From positions 8,618,001-8,682,000 of the forward strand of contig JAYKYS010000012.1 in NCBI GenBank assembly GCA_036924285.1: 64,000 bases of DNA, written 5' to 3'. Below, piece after piece: positions 1 to 9,480 of the stretch (position 1 is the stretch's first letter; each line of letters begins with the position of its first letter). The notes under the pieces are model-generated. The model was not told the DNA's origin. It did no database searches and saw only the letters and a program-made list of their open reading frames with translations. This DNA is from Asterella californica. Its lineage: Eukaryota > Streptophyta > Marchantiopsida > Marchantiales > Aytoniaceae. The position numbers and the translations under genes are program-made.

Positions 1-2
1 GT

Positions 3-299
3 GTGTGTGTGCTAGAGCTGTTTGGAGGGATCAGCACAGATTTGGCTGCAGTATTGCAAGCAGGCATACAAGTACAGCGATACTTGTACGTGGAGAGAGA
101 TGAGGTCGCAAGACATGTCTCATTGCGTCACGTGGCACGTTTGGTGCAGAGATATCCTGAGTTGTTGCCTATATCAGCTATTAGAGGATATCAGCAAGCA
201 TTACCGTCAGATATTTCGCTGCTGAGGGTGCAAGACCTCACGTTTGTTGGCACCATTCACTTGGTGATAGCCGGGTGGCCATGTCAAGGTCACACACGT
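3..299 (+). pseudogene. Retrotransposon cytosine-5 DNA methyltransferase, N-terminal half
   Basis: This part covers the AdoMet-binding and catalytic end of a C5 cytosine methyltransferase. Motif I reads VLELFGGISTDLAAVLQAG; the family usually has GIGTGL, so two glycines look mutated. A YVERD acidic motif follows near residue 30, and the catalytic loop GWPCQGH near residue 92 keeps the Cys that attacks cytosine C6. The style resembles the DNMT3-like retrotransposon methyltransferases rather than MET1/CMT. The frame is open from the window edge, so the true start lies upstream. Coding sense stops just after GWPCQGHTR, where a non-coding insertion begins; the remaining half resumes near 2310. 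Confidence 0.85.
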
Positions 300-2308
300 T
301 ATCGTGTCGGATATTGCGTGAAGGATGTCCAGAAAAACGTGAGGTTCCTAGCTGTGGAGATGTTGTGAGAAACAGAGACAAGACAGAGAAGAACAACCAC
401 GAAAATGAACGCGCAATATATACCACTCCAAATGTATGTACACTGCCGTCTCTTTCTCCTAACAGCACAAAACTGAGGAACAGACCAGAGCGGTCCGTAA
501 CCTACTTCAGAAGCCCTAAAACAAACCCCTCAATCGCAACCCTAGCCCGAAATCGCCGAAGCGTAGCTCAAAGCAAGAGAAACTTCTCTTTGCTAACGAA
601 CAGAGCCACAACAATATCACGCGATCCAAAACACAAGTCCAAACCACATCCACGCACTAGCTCTTGGCTAAAGCTAGCTACCACAAGCCGTACACAACCA
701 ATTAAGTCCCTAACGAACTCAAAAAGACGAAATCCGTAGCAAAGGAATCGAAAAAGACCTATCTGAGAACTTTCTCCTTTCTCCAAACGATCTTCAAATG
801 TCGATAGGGTCTCCTTCCCTGACTCCTTTGGCTCAAGAAACCTTCAGATCCGACTCCTGATAGTCGAGATATCGCCGATTTTCGGTCGCAGGTGACCGAA
901 CTTCCAGAAGCTCCTCTCTGCGGCTTAAAACCGCCCACACCGCACAAATAGATCGTCTAAACTGATATCCGTCTTCGCTGGTAGGTAGATCTGGCTATCC
1001 TGAACCCAACAAGACTCCAAACAAGCCGTTTGGAGTTCCCCTTGCAAAACCACTCGAGAAATTTGGTCGCAGGTTGCAAAAAAACTGACGTAAATCGGTT
1101 CCTTGCGGCTCAAATTCGCTCACCACACCCAAACCAACAATCCAATTCACTTACAGTCTTCTCCTATGCGTACATGAGGACTCCCTGATCGCGTAGGCAC
1201 CAAGAACGAAGAGCTTGGCTCACCGATCGCGAAGAACAATCCAATCTCAAGTCGCAGGCGATGAAAAACCTGACGCAAGCGCTTCCTTGCGAACCAATTT
1301 CACTCACAACTCCCAAACCGCCCGATGAAAACTGGTATCGTCCTCAATTTCCTGAAGAACTCGTTGTTCTGATCCCGATGGATCCAAGGACAGCAAGTTT
1401 GGACTCCGGAACGGCCCGAACGATCCAACTCTCCTTCACAGGTTACTGAAAACTCCAAAAATCCTTCCTGCGTCTCAATTTCTTCCAGAACACAACCAAC
1501 GATCCGTCTCTTCAAGAACCGTCTTAACCTTTGCGTAGCCTGCACAGATCTGAACCCGATGACACCTTGCGCGCGTGTATTGGACTTCCCAATTCTCCAA
1601 AACATCCACCGACAGGTCGCAGGAACAAGCAAGCCCTTTAAGCAGCCCCCTTGCAACAGTCTGTACGTACGAAATTCAACCCTCAATAATAAGAAGCAGG
1701 CCCCTTGCGTCTTTGATATAACGCCTGGAGTCCTAAATACCCAGTCAGCAAATAACTAGGGGCCTAGCTTGATTTTACCTTCTTTCGAATCGCATAACTT
1801 CTTCTCTGGATGTCCAAACAAAGTAAACAAGATGCCCATGGAAAGCTGACAACGAGCTCTACCCATCTACGTGATGAAAGTGAAGATCCGAAGTTGCGCC
1901 AAAAGCCCATAAGTTGGGGCTTAGCTTGTTTTCTCCATCTTTCGAGTCTTGTAACTTTTCCACTAGGCGTCCTAACGAAGTAGATGAAGTGCCTATGGAA
2001 AGCTGACAAGGAGCTCTATCCACTAGTGCGATAAAAACGAAGATCCGAAGTGGTGCCAAAAACTCGTAAGCTGAGGCCTAGCTTATTTTCTCTATCTTTC
2101 GAGTCCTGTAACTTCTCCACTAGGCGTCCAAACGAAGTAGACAAAGTGCCTATGGAAAGCTGACAAGGAGCTCTATCCACTGATGCGATGAAAACAAAGA
2201 TCCGAAATGGTGCCAAAAACCCGTAAGCTGGGGCCTAGCTTGTCTTCTCATGAGTGACTTTGGAGTGACAAACATCGAAGTTTGAATTTCATGTAGGAGC
2301 CGGTCCAC
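300..2308. mobile_element. Non-coding 2-kb insertion splitting the methyltransferase
   Basis: The protein frame breaks after GWPCQGHTR and resumes as RAGRGQGLHDPRS about 2 kb later, so this block is an insertion. No convincing coding sequence is seen on either strand. It contains degenerate direct repeats headed by GTCGCAGG (near 886, 1063, 1252 and 1615), each followed by a CTTGCG-type block, and then a clear tandem array at 1760-2247. The flanks allow a short duplication (ACACG next to 299 and again near 2308), but the edges are ambiguous: TGTCGG near 305 and CGACA near 2310 could equally be LTR ends. A solo LTR or a non-autonomous element is likely; the class is unresolved. Confidence 0.6.
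1760..2247. repeat. Tandem repeat, about 157-bp unit, three copies plus a partial
   Basis: Three consecutive units start at about 1760, 1917 and 2074, each beginning with a GGCCTAGCTT-like block and containing CCTATGGAAAGCTGACAA, GGAGCTCTA and AAGATCCGAA in the same order. A fourth copy breaks off after about 16 bases near 2247. The second and third units are the most alike. The array lies at the right end of the insertion that splits the methyltransferase. No gene is seen in it; the open frames it creates repeat with the unit. Confidence 0.9.
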
Positions 2309-3161
2309 GACACGACAACGTGCTGGGAGAGGTCAAGGTTTACATGATCCGCGATCGAAGATGTTCTAGGAGATGTTACGGATCTTGCGACATCTCCAGA
2401 TGCATCAAGTGGATTCTCCAGCGTACATCTTGGAGAACGTTCCTTTGTTGGGTGATGCTCGTGCACATATGATGACGAATGTGCACCAGGTGCGGTCATG
2501 GATCGGACCGGCAGTGTTGTTAGATGCAGCGAGAGTGGGATCTCGTGCACATCGTCCACGGTTGTGGTGGACAAACTTGTTACCGAGGGAGGTGCTCAAG
2601 CGCACACACGATGTAGTGAGACGACCAGCGCACCTCACAGTTGATGGCATCTTGGATGCAGGACGACGATCTCAAGTAGTGAGAGTCGTTGATAGGTCAC
2701 CCATGGCAGTTGTGAACCTAGTGGGACAATCTATGGCAGCATTACCCACTTTGATGAGCTTTCCAGCGTCACATGCTTACAGAGATGGAGGACATGGGCT
2801 TGTGTGTGATGCTCGGTTACAACAGTTGGTGGAGCCCAATGCCGACGAGAGAGAGAGAGCGATGGGTTTTCTTACGGGTACAATGACAGTAGCTTCAATG
2901 TCAGAGGTTTCACGTCGTCAAGTGTTGGATCAAGCAATGGACTTGAACTGCTTGACATGGATAGTTAGCCTTGGATTGGCTGAGCAGCGTCGGATGCGAT
3001 TGACGGGTGTTACTGCTCGGACACTCCTGAGCTCTTTGCCTACCGGGTCGGTGGAGACAAAGGCTGGGGGCGAGGCACGTGGAGTTTGTCATCCTTGGAC
3101 ATCATGGGATGTCGTAGGAGAGAGTGTGGAGCTTGGAGGCGATGGAGGTTGTTGGTGGTGA
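2309..3161 (+). pseudogene. Retrotransposon cytosine-5 DNA methyltransferase, C-terminal half
   Basis: Continuation of the split methyltransferase. It shows RAGRGQGLHDPRS, then ILENVPLLGDAR, which holds the ENV motif (motif VI) whose Glu protonates cytosine N3. RPRLWWTNLLPREVL fits motif VIII, and QAMDLNCLTWIVSLGL sits at the position of the C-terminal motif X region. A TAG at about 2368 interrupts DPRSKMF-stop-EMLRILRHL where relatives have FWEM, so it is most simply a TGG-to-TAG change. The frame ends at 3161; the neighbouring frame continues through a Ser/Thr-rich linker into the reverse transcriptase, suggesting a 1-nt frameshift near 3140 and an original DNMT-RT fusion. With one broken exon and an insertion it cannot be active. 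Confidence 0.85.
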
Positions 3162-4110
3162 GCAGAAGGAAACTGCTCCAGAGGCTGCAAGATAGCAGTC
3201 AACGACTTCGTCTTCTACCTCTAGCATGGTGATAGAGGATACTTGGGAGCCAGAGATTGGACCCAAGCTTATAGGAGAGGAGAGACGAAGAGTTCAGAGA
3301 TTCCTGAAGAGCTACAGGAATTGTTTTGCCTTTAGTATGAAGGATTTGGGTACCTTGAAGGGACCGGGTATACGGATCGAGGCTAATGACACGCCAACCT
3401 TTCGACGTCCTTACAGGTACAGTGACATGGAGAGAACCTTGATCCAGAGTAGGACTCAAGACTTGGTGGAAGTTGGGTTGGTGGAGATGTCGCATGGAGA
3501 GTATGCATCTGCCACAGTTATGCCAGCAAAGAAGGATATGTATGGCAACTACACGGATAGGCGCATATGTGGAGACTACCGTCCTATCAATAGACAGACG
3601 AAGTCCGATAAGTATGCCATGCCGACACCTGAGGAGATCTTTGATGCAGTGGGGCATGTGAGGGTCTTCAATACTTTGGATCTTCGAGGAGGGTATCATC
3701 AGTTGCCGGTGAGAGAGGAAGATAAACCCAAGACAGCATTCTGGGAGATTGACTCTCACGGCAAGGATTGTTTGTATCAGTGGCGGTTCTTACCATTTGG
3801 GTTGAAGAACGCCCCTGCTGAATTCCAAAGAGTGATGGATAGGATCCTAGCAGGATTGGATTTTGTCAAATGCTATATTGACGACATCTTAGTCTATAGT
3901 GCTACAGTGGAGGAGCACGAGAGACACTTACGGGATGTGTTCGAGCGGTTGAGAGCTCATGGGTTGAAGTTACACCCTGGGAAGTGCAAGTTCTTCAAGG
4001 AGTTGGTAGAGTATCTAGGTCACACAATCTACCCAGGTGGGTTGGGTGTTCAACAGACGAAGGTCGAGGTCATTGCGCGTATTCCACGCCCCACAGATGT
4101 GAGTCGATAG
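3140..4110 (+). pseudogene. Ty3/gypsy reverse transcriptase domain
   Basis: A typical gypsy RT: palm motifs LDLRGGYHQLPV and FLPFGLKNAPAEFQRVMD, the catalytic box YIDDILVYS with both metal-binding aspartates, then HPGKCKFFKELVEYLGH. The ORF from the Met at 3226 is open for 294 codons. An in-frame TAG at about 3190 separates it from the linker that joins the methyltransferase. The frame stops at 4110 just after the IPRPTDVSR block that in gypsy elements precedes the RNase H domain. RNase H and integrase are missing: the next recognisable domain is a PHD finger about 100 bp on, so a deletion joined the two. The RT core itself looks undamaged. Confidence 0.9.
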
Positions 4111-4149
4111 AGGACCGTGATGGTGTTGTTGGAAGGACCATGTGCGTAA

Positions 4150-4366
4150 TTGCGTGCCATGTCATCTTCCCAACATTGATGGTACCGTTGACCCAAGCTT
4201 GGCAGTTGTACGAGCAGGCTTGAGGTGTATGTTGTGTGGGTCAGCTGGTGGAGCAGCCCGTATGTTGGTGTGTGATGGTTGTTCGAGAGGTTGGCACATG
4301 TCATGTTTGACTCCACCTCTCACTGTCATCCCTATTGGACGGTGGATTTGTCCTCGATGTATATAG
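4150..4366 (+). pseudogene. PHD zinc finger at the C terminus of the gypsy polyprotein
   Basis: A complete Cys4-His-Cys3 PHD finger: CMLCGS, then CDGC, then WHMSC about 4 residues later, and WICPRC at the end, immediately followed by a TAG stop at 4366. PHD fingers read histone H3 tails. In gypsy chromoviruses the equivalent C-terminal site holds a chromodomain that guides integration, so this finger could be a chromatin-targeting module; that role is inference. The stop right after the last zinc ligand supports a natural C terminus. Its frame is not that of the RT upstream, consistent with the deletion of RNase H and integrase between them. Confidence 0.75.
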
Positions 4367-4537
4367 TAGGGATAGTCGATTAGATCTTTGCGTGGTATGA
4401 ATTGCAGACAGACGACTAACGATGGGGCAATTTCGCACCCGGCCTCCTGATCCTTGCACCCATGAAGGTGTATATCGCGTAGTTGGGATATGGAGCTATC
4501 TGGAGTTAGAGGGACCTAACCGTCAGTTAGGGGCGCG
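4367..4537 (+). other. Non-coding 3' tail of the methyltransferase element
   Basis: Nothing coding is visible between the PHD stop and the first LTR piece. It probably represents the element's 3' untranslated region, with the polypurine tract and the LTR start lost in a deletion. Confidence 0.5.
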
Positions 4538-5037
4538 ATTGTGGTACACTTGTGTATGTGTATGACATCGTCAATGTATTATCTGTATGTGTGGTGTTCC
4601 TTTGACAACGATGTATGTTGTGTAGCGATGTGTATGCGCACGACAGCTGTCACGTCAGTTTGGTAACTCGGCTAGGTTAACCGAGTGCGAAGTGACGGAC
4701 CCCGGTAAGGCCGTTAGGACAAGTTGGTGAGAGTGCCCACAAGGGGTATACTTCCCAGGTAGGGGCTTGGAGACCTCAGTTCTTCAAGTTGAGCCTTCAA
4801 GCTCCTGGCTATGGTGAGTAGTCTTGAGAGTGAGATCTGGATTCTCTGCGAGCACAGAGTGGATTTGGCTCGACTGTAGTGATTGTCTAGTGCCTGTTGG
4901 CAAGTGGAGTGAGTACATACCTTGTTATCATTGTGGTACACTTGTGTATGTGTATGACATCGTCCATGTATTATCTGTATGTGTGGTGTTCCTTTGACAA
5001 CGATGTATGTTGTGTAGCGATGTGTATGCGCACGACA
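4538..5037 (+). repeat. LTR-LTR junction: 108-bp LTR tail followed by a full 390-bp LTR
   Basis: A 108-bp sequence beginning ATTGTGGTACACTTGTG and ending GCGCACGACA occurs at 4538-4645 and again at 4930-5037 with a single a/c difference. Between them a sequence starting TGTCACGTCAG at 4648 runs to 5037. The TG..CA ends with inverted TGTC/GACA make 4648-5037 a good complete LTR of about 390 bp. The first 108 bp are then the tail of a preceding LTR, separated by only two bases (gc). The second LTR stops exactly where the hairpin array begins. Confidence 0.6.
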
Positions 5038-5480
5038 AAGATTTTGCTAAGTCACGCTGAGTTTGTGCGGAAGTCACGCTGAGTTTATAACACCAGTGCG
5101 ATCCGCCCATGGTTGCACTGAGTATAAAAGTGCGACCGGTACGCGGGTCGCACTGAGTGTAACATCAGTGCGATCAAAGATTTTGCTATGTCGCACTGAC
5201 TACATCAGTACGACTTGTGCGGAAATCGCGATGAGTTTATAACACCAATGCGATCCGTCCATGGTTGCACTGAGTAGAAAAGTGCGACCGGTACGCGGGT
5301 CGCATTGAGTGTAACATCAGTGCGATCAAAGATTTTGCTAAGTCGCACCGACTACATCAGTGCGACTTGTGCACAAGTCGCGCTGAGTTTATAACACCAG
5401 TGCAACTATTGCGCATGTCGCACTGAGTGTATAGAACTACTGCGACTCGTGCACGGTCGCACTGACAACACTGACTCTTG
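5037..5480. repeat. Hairpin array 1 (AGTGCGAC / GTCGCACT), about 140-150-bp tandem units
   Basis: Units begin AAAGATTTTGCTA at about 5037, 5176 and 5326. Each contains several short inverted pairs such as AGTGCGACC-7 nt-GGTCGCACT, and one nearly perfect palindrome (AGTGCGACTTGTGC and its partner near 5360-5387). The 8-bp word and its reverse complement recur every 25-60 bp while the loops vary, so selection or copying acted on the stem word. No coding sense is seen. Confidence 0.85.
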
Positions 5481-5792
5481 TGATATATTTAGCTTCAAAG
5501 ATTTGCACAACTACTTTTATTCGGTCGCACAACTACTTTCTACACACAACTACACACCAGGTTACTAGAACTGTTAGTTGTTTTTTGCGGATGTTAGTGA
5601 ATAAAATGCTTTTGGTAAGGAAAAACTTTATTGTATAAACAGAATAGTTCTTCAAGATGATTTGTATTTTAACATAAAATCTGCTTTCAGTGCACTCGTG
5701 CAAGAACGCCACAACACCTCCTCGTCCTCCTCAGACAAAGTTCCCCAGTAAGCTTTCAAAGCTATCATGGGGTCTGTACCAAACATAACCTT
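5481..5792. other. No gene seen; 3' flank of the minus-strand phosphatase-like gene
   Basis: AT-rich sequence without recognisable coding content. It lies just downstream of the stop of the minus-strand gene ending at 5793, so its 3' untranslated region and polyadenylation signals would be here. Around 5600-5670 there are A/T-rich stretches, including TTTATTGTATAAAC. Confidence 0.4.
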
Positions 5793-8212
5793 CTATCTTG
5801 CTCCTACAAAACTAGGAGTTTCTATGAAATAGCTTCTCCATTGCATCAACCATGTTAACAGAATCTTCAGAAGATAATCATCTTGGTCCATGTCTGCAGA
5901 CTCCGGGCGGAAGGAATGAGGATGGATTGCACTGAACGGATGGTTCGTGCTATTCTTCTCCGGTGAATCATCAACCAAGAGACAATCTCTTGTACACAAA
6001 TTGTAGGAATGCAGTCGAGAGAAGTCTTTCAGATATAGAAAGTTACCCGTTGCAGCTTCCCTTATGGTCTTGAAACGACTACACTGTGATTGCGCAAAAA
6101 CCTTACATATCTGCAGAAGCGAATATAGACTTAAAATCAGTACAAGAGAAGTTCAAAGTTGAAGTATGCATAAGACTGTATATACATCAATGCAATGAAC
6201 CTTCAAGGAACAGAGACAATGATTGAAAAGTTACTTGGGCCGAAGCGATTCCCACTGAAATATAATTCTTTTTCTCCATGGATCGAAGAATTGCATTACA
6301 GTTACTCAAGGTCTGAGATGTCCATATCAAGACTTGAAACTCTTCACAGCAAATGTCCATGAACTCTTTCACTCCGGCTCTCACAACGTAACATAGATCT
6401 TTACGGTAATGTTCAATCCGATAGCCTCTTCTTTAGCGCCTTGGAGCTCCATCTCATTCCGTCCATGTCTTATCAAGAGCCCATTTAAATCCAAAATGAG
6501 TATTTTCCTTTGTGGCATAGAAGGATCAATCAGTCTCGAGTAGAAAAGCTTCGAAGAACAAAAACGGTTTACCTCTGCCTTTAGACTTTCCAACTCCTCC
6601 GAATATCAAGCGGTAGTACATTCAAGCGTTTCCACACGCTCTGTCAATTCTTCCTCCTTCTGTTGAGCCTCTGCAATTCTTGCGTTTAAAGCCTCCTCTT
6701 CCTTCCTCTTGTTGAGAATCCTAGCGCAAATTTCTTCTTCTTCTCTTCTCGCAAGACGATGGATAGGTCCTAAATAAATATCACAAACTAATTAGAAGAG
6801 TTGCTAGTCAAAACGTATGAGTCAGAAGAGTTCTTAGTCAATACGCATACACTGGGTGTTTAAGACCAGTGCGATCAGTGCGACACATCGCACTGAGCAC
6901 AGTCGCTCTATTGCGATCCGAGTGATGGTCGCACTGGATGTTTATCTGCAGTGCGACCCTTCCTCAGATCGCACTCAGATCGCACTGAGCACAGTCGCTC
7001 TAGTGCGATCCGAGCGATGGTCGCACTGGATGTTTATCTCCAGTGCGACCATTCCCTCTGATCGCACTGAGCGCACTCGCTCTAGTGCGACCAGTGCGAT
7101 GTACTAAATAGAGCTTTGATCGCACAGAGCGTTTCCACTCTACTGCGATAGTGCACACTACAGTGTTATAGTGTAAACATGATAATGCAAACAAACACAA
7201 ACTGTAAAACAAACAGTAGAGTAGAGTTCCTTACTTGTTTCATCTTGACTCGTCCCTGCCTGATCTCTTGCTGCCTGATCTCTTGCTCCGTCTTCGTTGC
7301 TAAAGATTGCATCCTCTTCTCTCAATATCTCCAGATGTAGCAGAAGATGAGTAAGAGCTATCCCTAAAAAGGTTTCTACACTTCCACTCTTTTTTGGGGC
7401 TCGCATATGCTTCTGTATATGCAATATCTCTCCTTCAAGATGATCTAGCATCAGCTGAGTCCAGTCATAGTCTATCTCTATCCCCTCAACTTTAGCCTTT
7501 ACATAACACAAGTTGGCCAGTCACAGTTTTAGGCCTTCTCCTTGCCAAAAGGATTGCATTCAAACATTGAAAAGCAGATCTCCAACCTTGAATTGCACAT
7601 TCACGTGCAAAATATCTCTTCTCCACCTTATCATATTCAGGAAACCAATCTGCTATGCGGACATGTCTCACAAAACGAGGCATTTGCACAAGACCTTGAG
7701 GGATTAAAAATGCTTCTCGAATTAAATCGAGACTCAGTGAAACTTCCACCTCGCCAACTTTTGCAATCCTTGACTCAGCATTGTAAGATCGAACAAACGT
7801 CGAGAAAAGACCAATCTGAAACAAACACAACACTAACCTCATCATTAAAAAACAGGGAGGGAGTAAACAGACATTAAGAAACAGAGAGGGAGTTCGAAGA
7901 ATAAGCATTCAAAACAAAGAAGTTTAGAGTGCTCACATCAGGGCGAGCAAACTCGAATGATAAAGCCATCAGTAATCCTAATTTCTCCAACTCCTTTTCG
8001 TCTATATCCATCACAGCAAGGTTCACATCTTCTTTACTCATCCATCCCCATTTTATTCGTTCATGTAAATCTTCTTGGGAAGTGAACGAGATAAGAAAAT
8101 GTCCTTCCTCAGTTTTTGGTGCTGGAGTCTTCTCTTCTTCGGATTCAGATTCTTCTTCAGATTCTTCTTCTGACAGAACCCTGCTTAAGGATTCTTCTTC
8201 GGATCCCTCCAT
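5793..8212 (-). pseudogene. Four-exon gene: acidic N terminus, gag-like domain, coiled coil, NLI/FCP1-type HAD phosphatase domain
   Basis: Start ATG at 8212 (MEGSEEESLS). Inferred exons: 8212-7937, 7815-7235, 6769-6235 and 6110-5793, with GT..AG introns; phases match at all three junctions. Exon 1 is Glu/Ser-rich. Exon 2 has a globular region with conserved Trp (DWFPEYDKVE, YDWTQLMLDHL), reminiscent of the 'putative plant transposon protein' (gag-like) family. Exon 3 opens as a Glu/Lys coiled coil, then HAD motif I as KILILDLNGLLI, where the second Asp is Asn as in some plant members, then GVKEFMDICCEEFQVLIWTS. Exon 4 has LVDDSPEK. Damage: a 1-nt frameshift near 7503 (TGQL to CYVKAK), a TGA near 6609 (CGA likely) and a frameshift near 6393. 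The fusion is inferred from phase, not from a transcript. Confidence 0.6.
6846..7140. repeat. Hairpin array 2, inside the intron between gag-like and phosphatase exons
   Basis: The same words as array 1 recur here: AGTGCGATCC-gagcgat-GGTCGCACT and CAGTGCGACC partners, in units of about 88-90 bp headed by TCGCACTGAGCACAGTCGC near 6889 and 6976, with a variant near 7065. The block lies within the inferred intron 6770-7234, upstream (in gene sense) of the coiled-coil exon. Confidence 0.85.
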
Positions 8213-8274
8213 GCTTAAGTTCACTGCACAACCGAAGAAAAGTGACTGCAGTAACAACCATTAAGAACGATCTG

Positions 8275-9360
8275 CTATAACACGCACTCAGCAACATAAA
8301 ATCTAGTGCGTAGAATGCAAATTAGCACAAGTGCGCAACTGCGAAGAGGTCGCACTCACTACCTCTAAATCGTACCTCAGTGCGCCCGATCCGACGTCGC
8401 ACTTCACGGACTTGATGAGAACTCTTGAGAAGATATTGTCAGTGCGCCCCGTACCCAAAATCGCACTCGGTGCACCCCGTGCTAGGTCGCACTAAGTAAT
8501 AACATAGTTTGTAAACGCTCTCAGTGCGATCCGAAAGAAAATCGCACTGAGTGCGCCCCGTAGCAAAAATCGCACTCGGTGCGCCTCGTGCTAGGTCGCA
8601 TTAAGTAATAACATAGTTTGCAAACGCTCTCAGTGCGACCCGTAGCAAAAATTGCACTCGGTGCGTCCCGTTCTAAGTCGCATTAATAAAAAGTTCGGTT
8701 TGCAAACGCTCTCAGTGCACTAGAAAGTAAATCGCACTGAGGAAAGTATGAAAACTAACTTCAGTGCGCCTAGATGGTAAGCCGCACTCAGTGCATATAG
8801 TTTCATGTCGCACTCAGCGCGCCCCGTGGTAAGCCGCACTCAGTGCGCACTATTTTTGTGCAAATCGCACATAATGCGCCCCTAAACCCTGTCGCACGAA
8901 ATATTGCATTTAACTCCATCACGCACCCGAATTTAACAACAACAACACTGATGAACAACGACAATACTAATTGCGACCCTGTAATTCGAGCTGTGAAAGA
9001 GCAAGAAAAAAGCAAGAACGATAACTTACTAATCAAATCTCTTTCACTCGGGGCCGCTCTTACGCTTCTGTCTGGTCGTAAACACTCCCGCCTGATCTTA
9101 AACGCTTATCGCTCTTACGCTTCCGCCTCGTCGTGAGCACTTCTCGCACTTCACAATTCTCTCTGTCTCACAGTCGAATCGCAGTTACTGCGAACTCGCG
9201 CTCGCACTTTACCTCATTGAACATCTGTCTCACAGTCGAATCGCAGTTAGTGCGAACTCGCGCTCGCCCTTTACCTCACTGAACATCTCTCTAGCGCACT
9301 GACTGTGCGAACTCGCCCTCGTCCGAATCTTATTGCGACTCACACTCGAACGAAGCTTTC
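8275..9360. repeat. Hairpin array 3, between the two minus-strand genes
   Basis: Many pairs of AGTGCGMY and RTCGCACT with 10-20 nt loops, for example AGTGCGATCCG-aaagaa-AATCGCACT near 8521-8548. A longer unit with TAATAACATAGTTTG recurs near 8495 and 8608. From about 9150 the units change to a form with TCTCACAGTCGAATCGCAGTT, present twice (about 9166 and 9226). The array is upstream of the gag-like/phosphatase gene and downstream of the Myb-like gene, so it may hold promoter sequence for the former. No gene is seen in it. Confidence 0.8.
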
Positions 9361-9480
9361 TGTGACCAGACCCTGAACTGACCTCGACTAAACCCTGAAC
9401 TCTTCACCGACTCATTGAAAGAAAGAGAGTCTTAAGAGGCACGCAATAAACTTCAACTTTTACTCATATGAAAACATCTG

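Larger units (their letters stand above)
1..5037 (+). mobile_element. Decayed Ty3/gypsy retrotransposon carrying a DNA methyltransferase and a PHD finger (5' end outside window)
   Basis: Read 5' to 3', the element shows a cytosine-5 methyltransferase, a gypsy-type reverse transcriptase, then (after an internal deletion of RNase H and integrase) a PHD finger ending in a stop, a non-coding tail and LTR sequence. After the methyltransferase stop a second frame runs across its end into the RT with only one in-frame TAG, so the two domains were probably one polyprotein. The left LTR, gag and protease are not in the window. Stops, frameshifts, the deletion and a 2-kb insertion show that it is dead. 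Cytosine methyltransferases captured by retrotransposons are known from charophyte algae and dinoflagellates; the assignment to that group is inference. Confidence 0.8.

Noticed and set aside
275..739. 154-codon plus-strand open frame beginning in the methyltransferase
   Set aside because: It starts inside the DNMT in another frame and runs into the non-coding insertion; the composition is low-complexity and no domain is seen.
5037..9360. CRISPR-like array (regular short repeats)
   Set aside because: Repeats are inverted pairs with variable spacing in eukaryotic intron-containing DNA; there are no uniform spacers and no cas genes.
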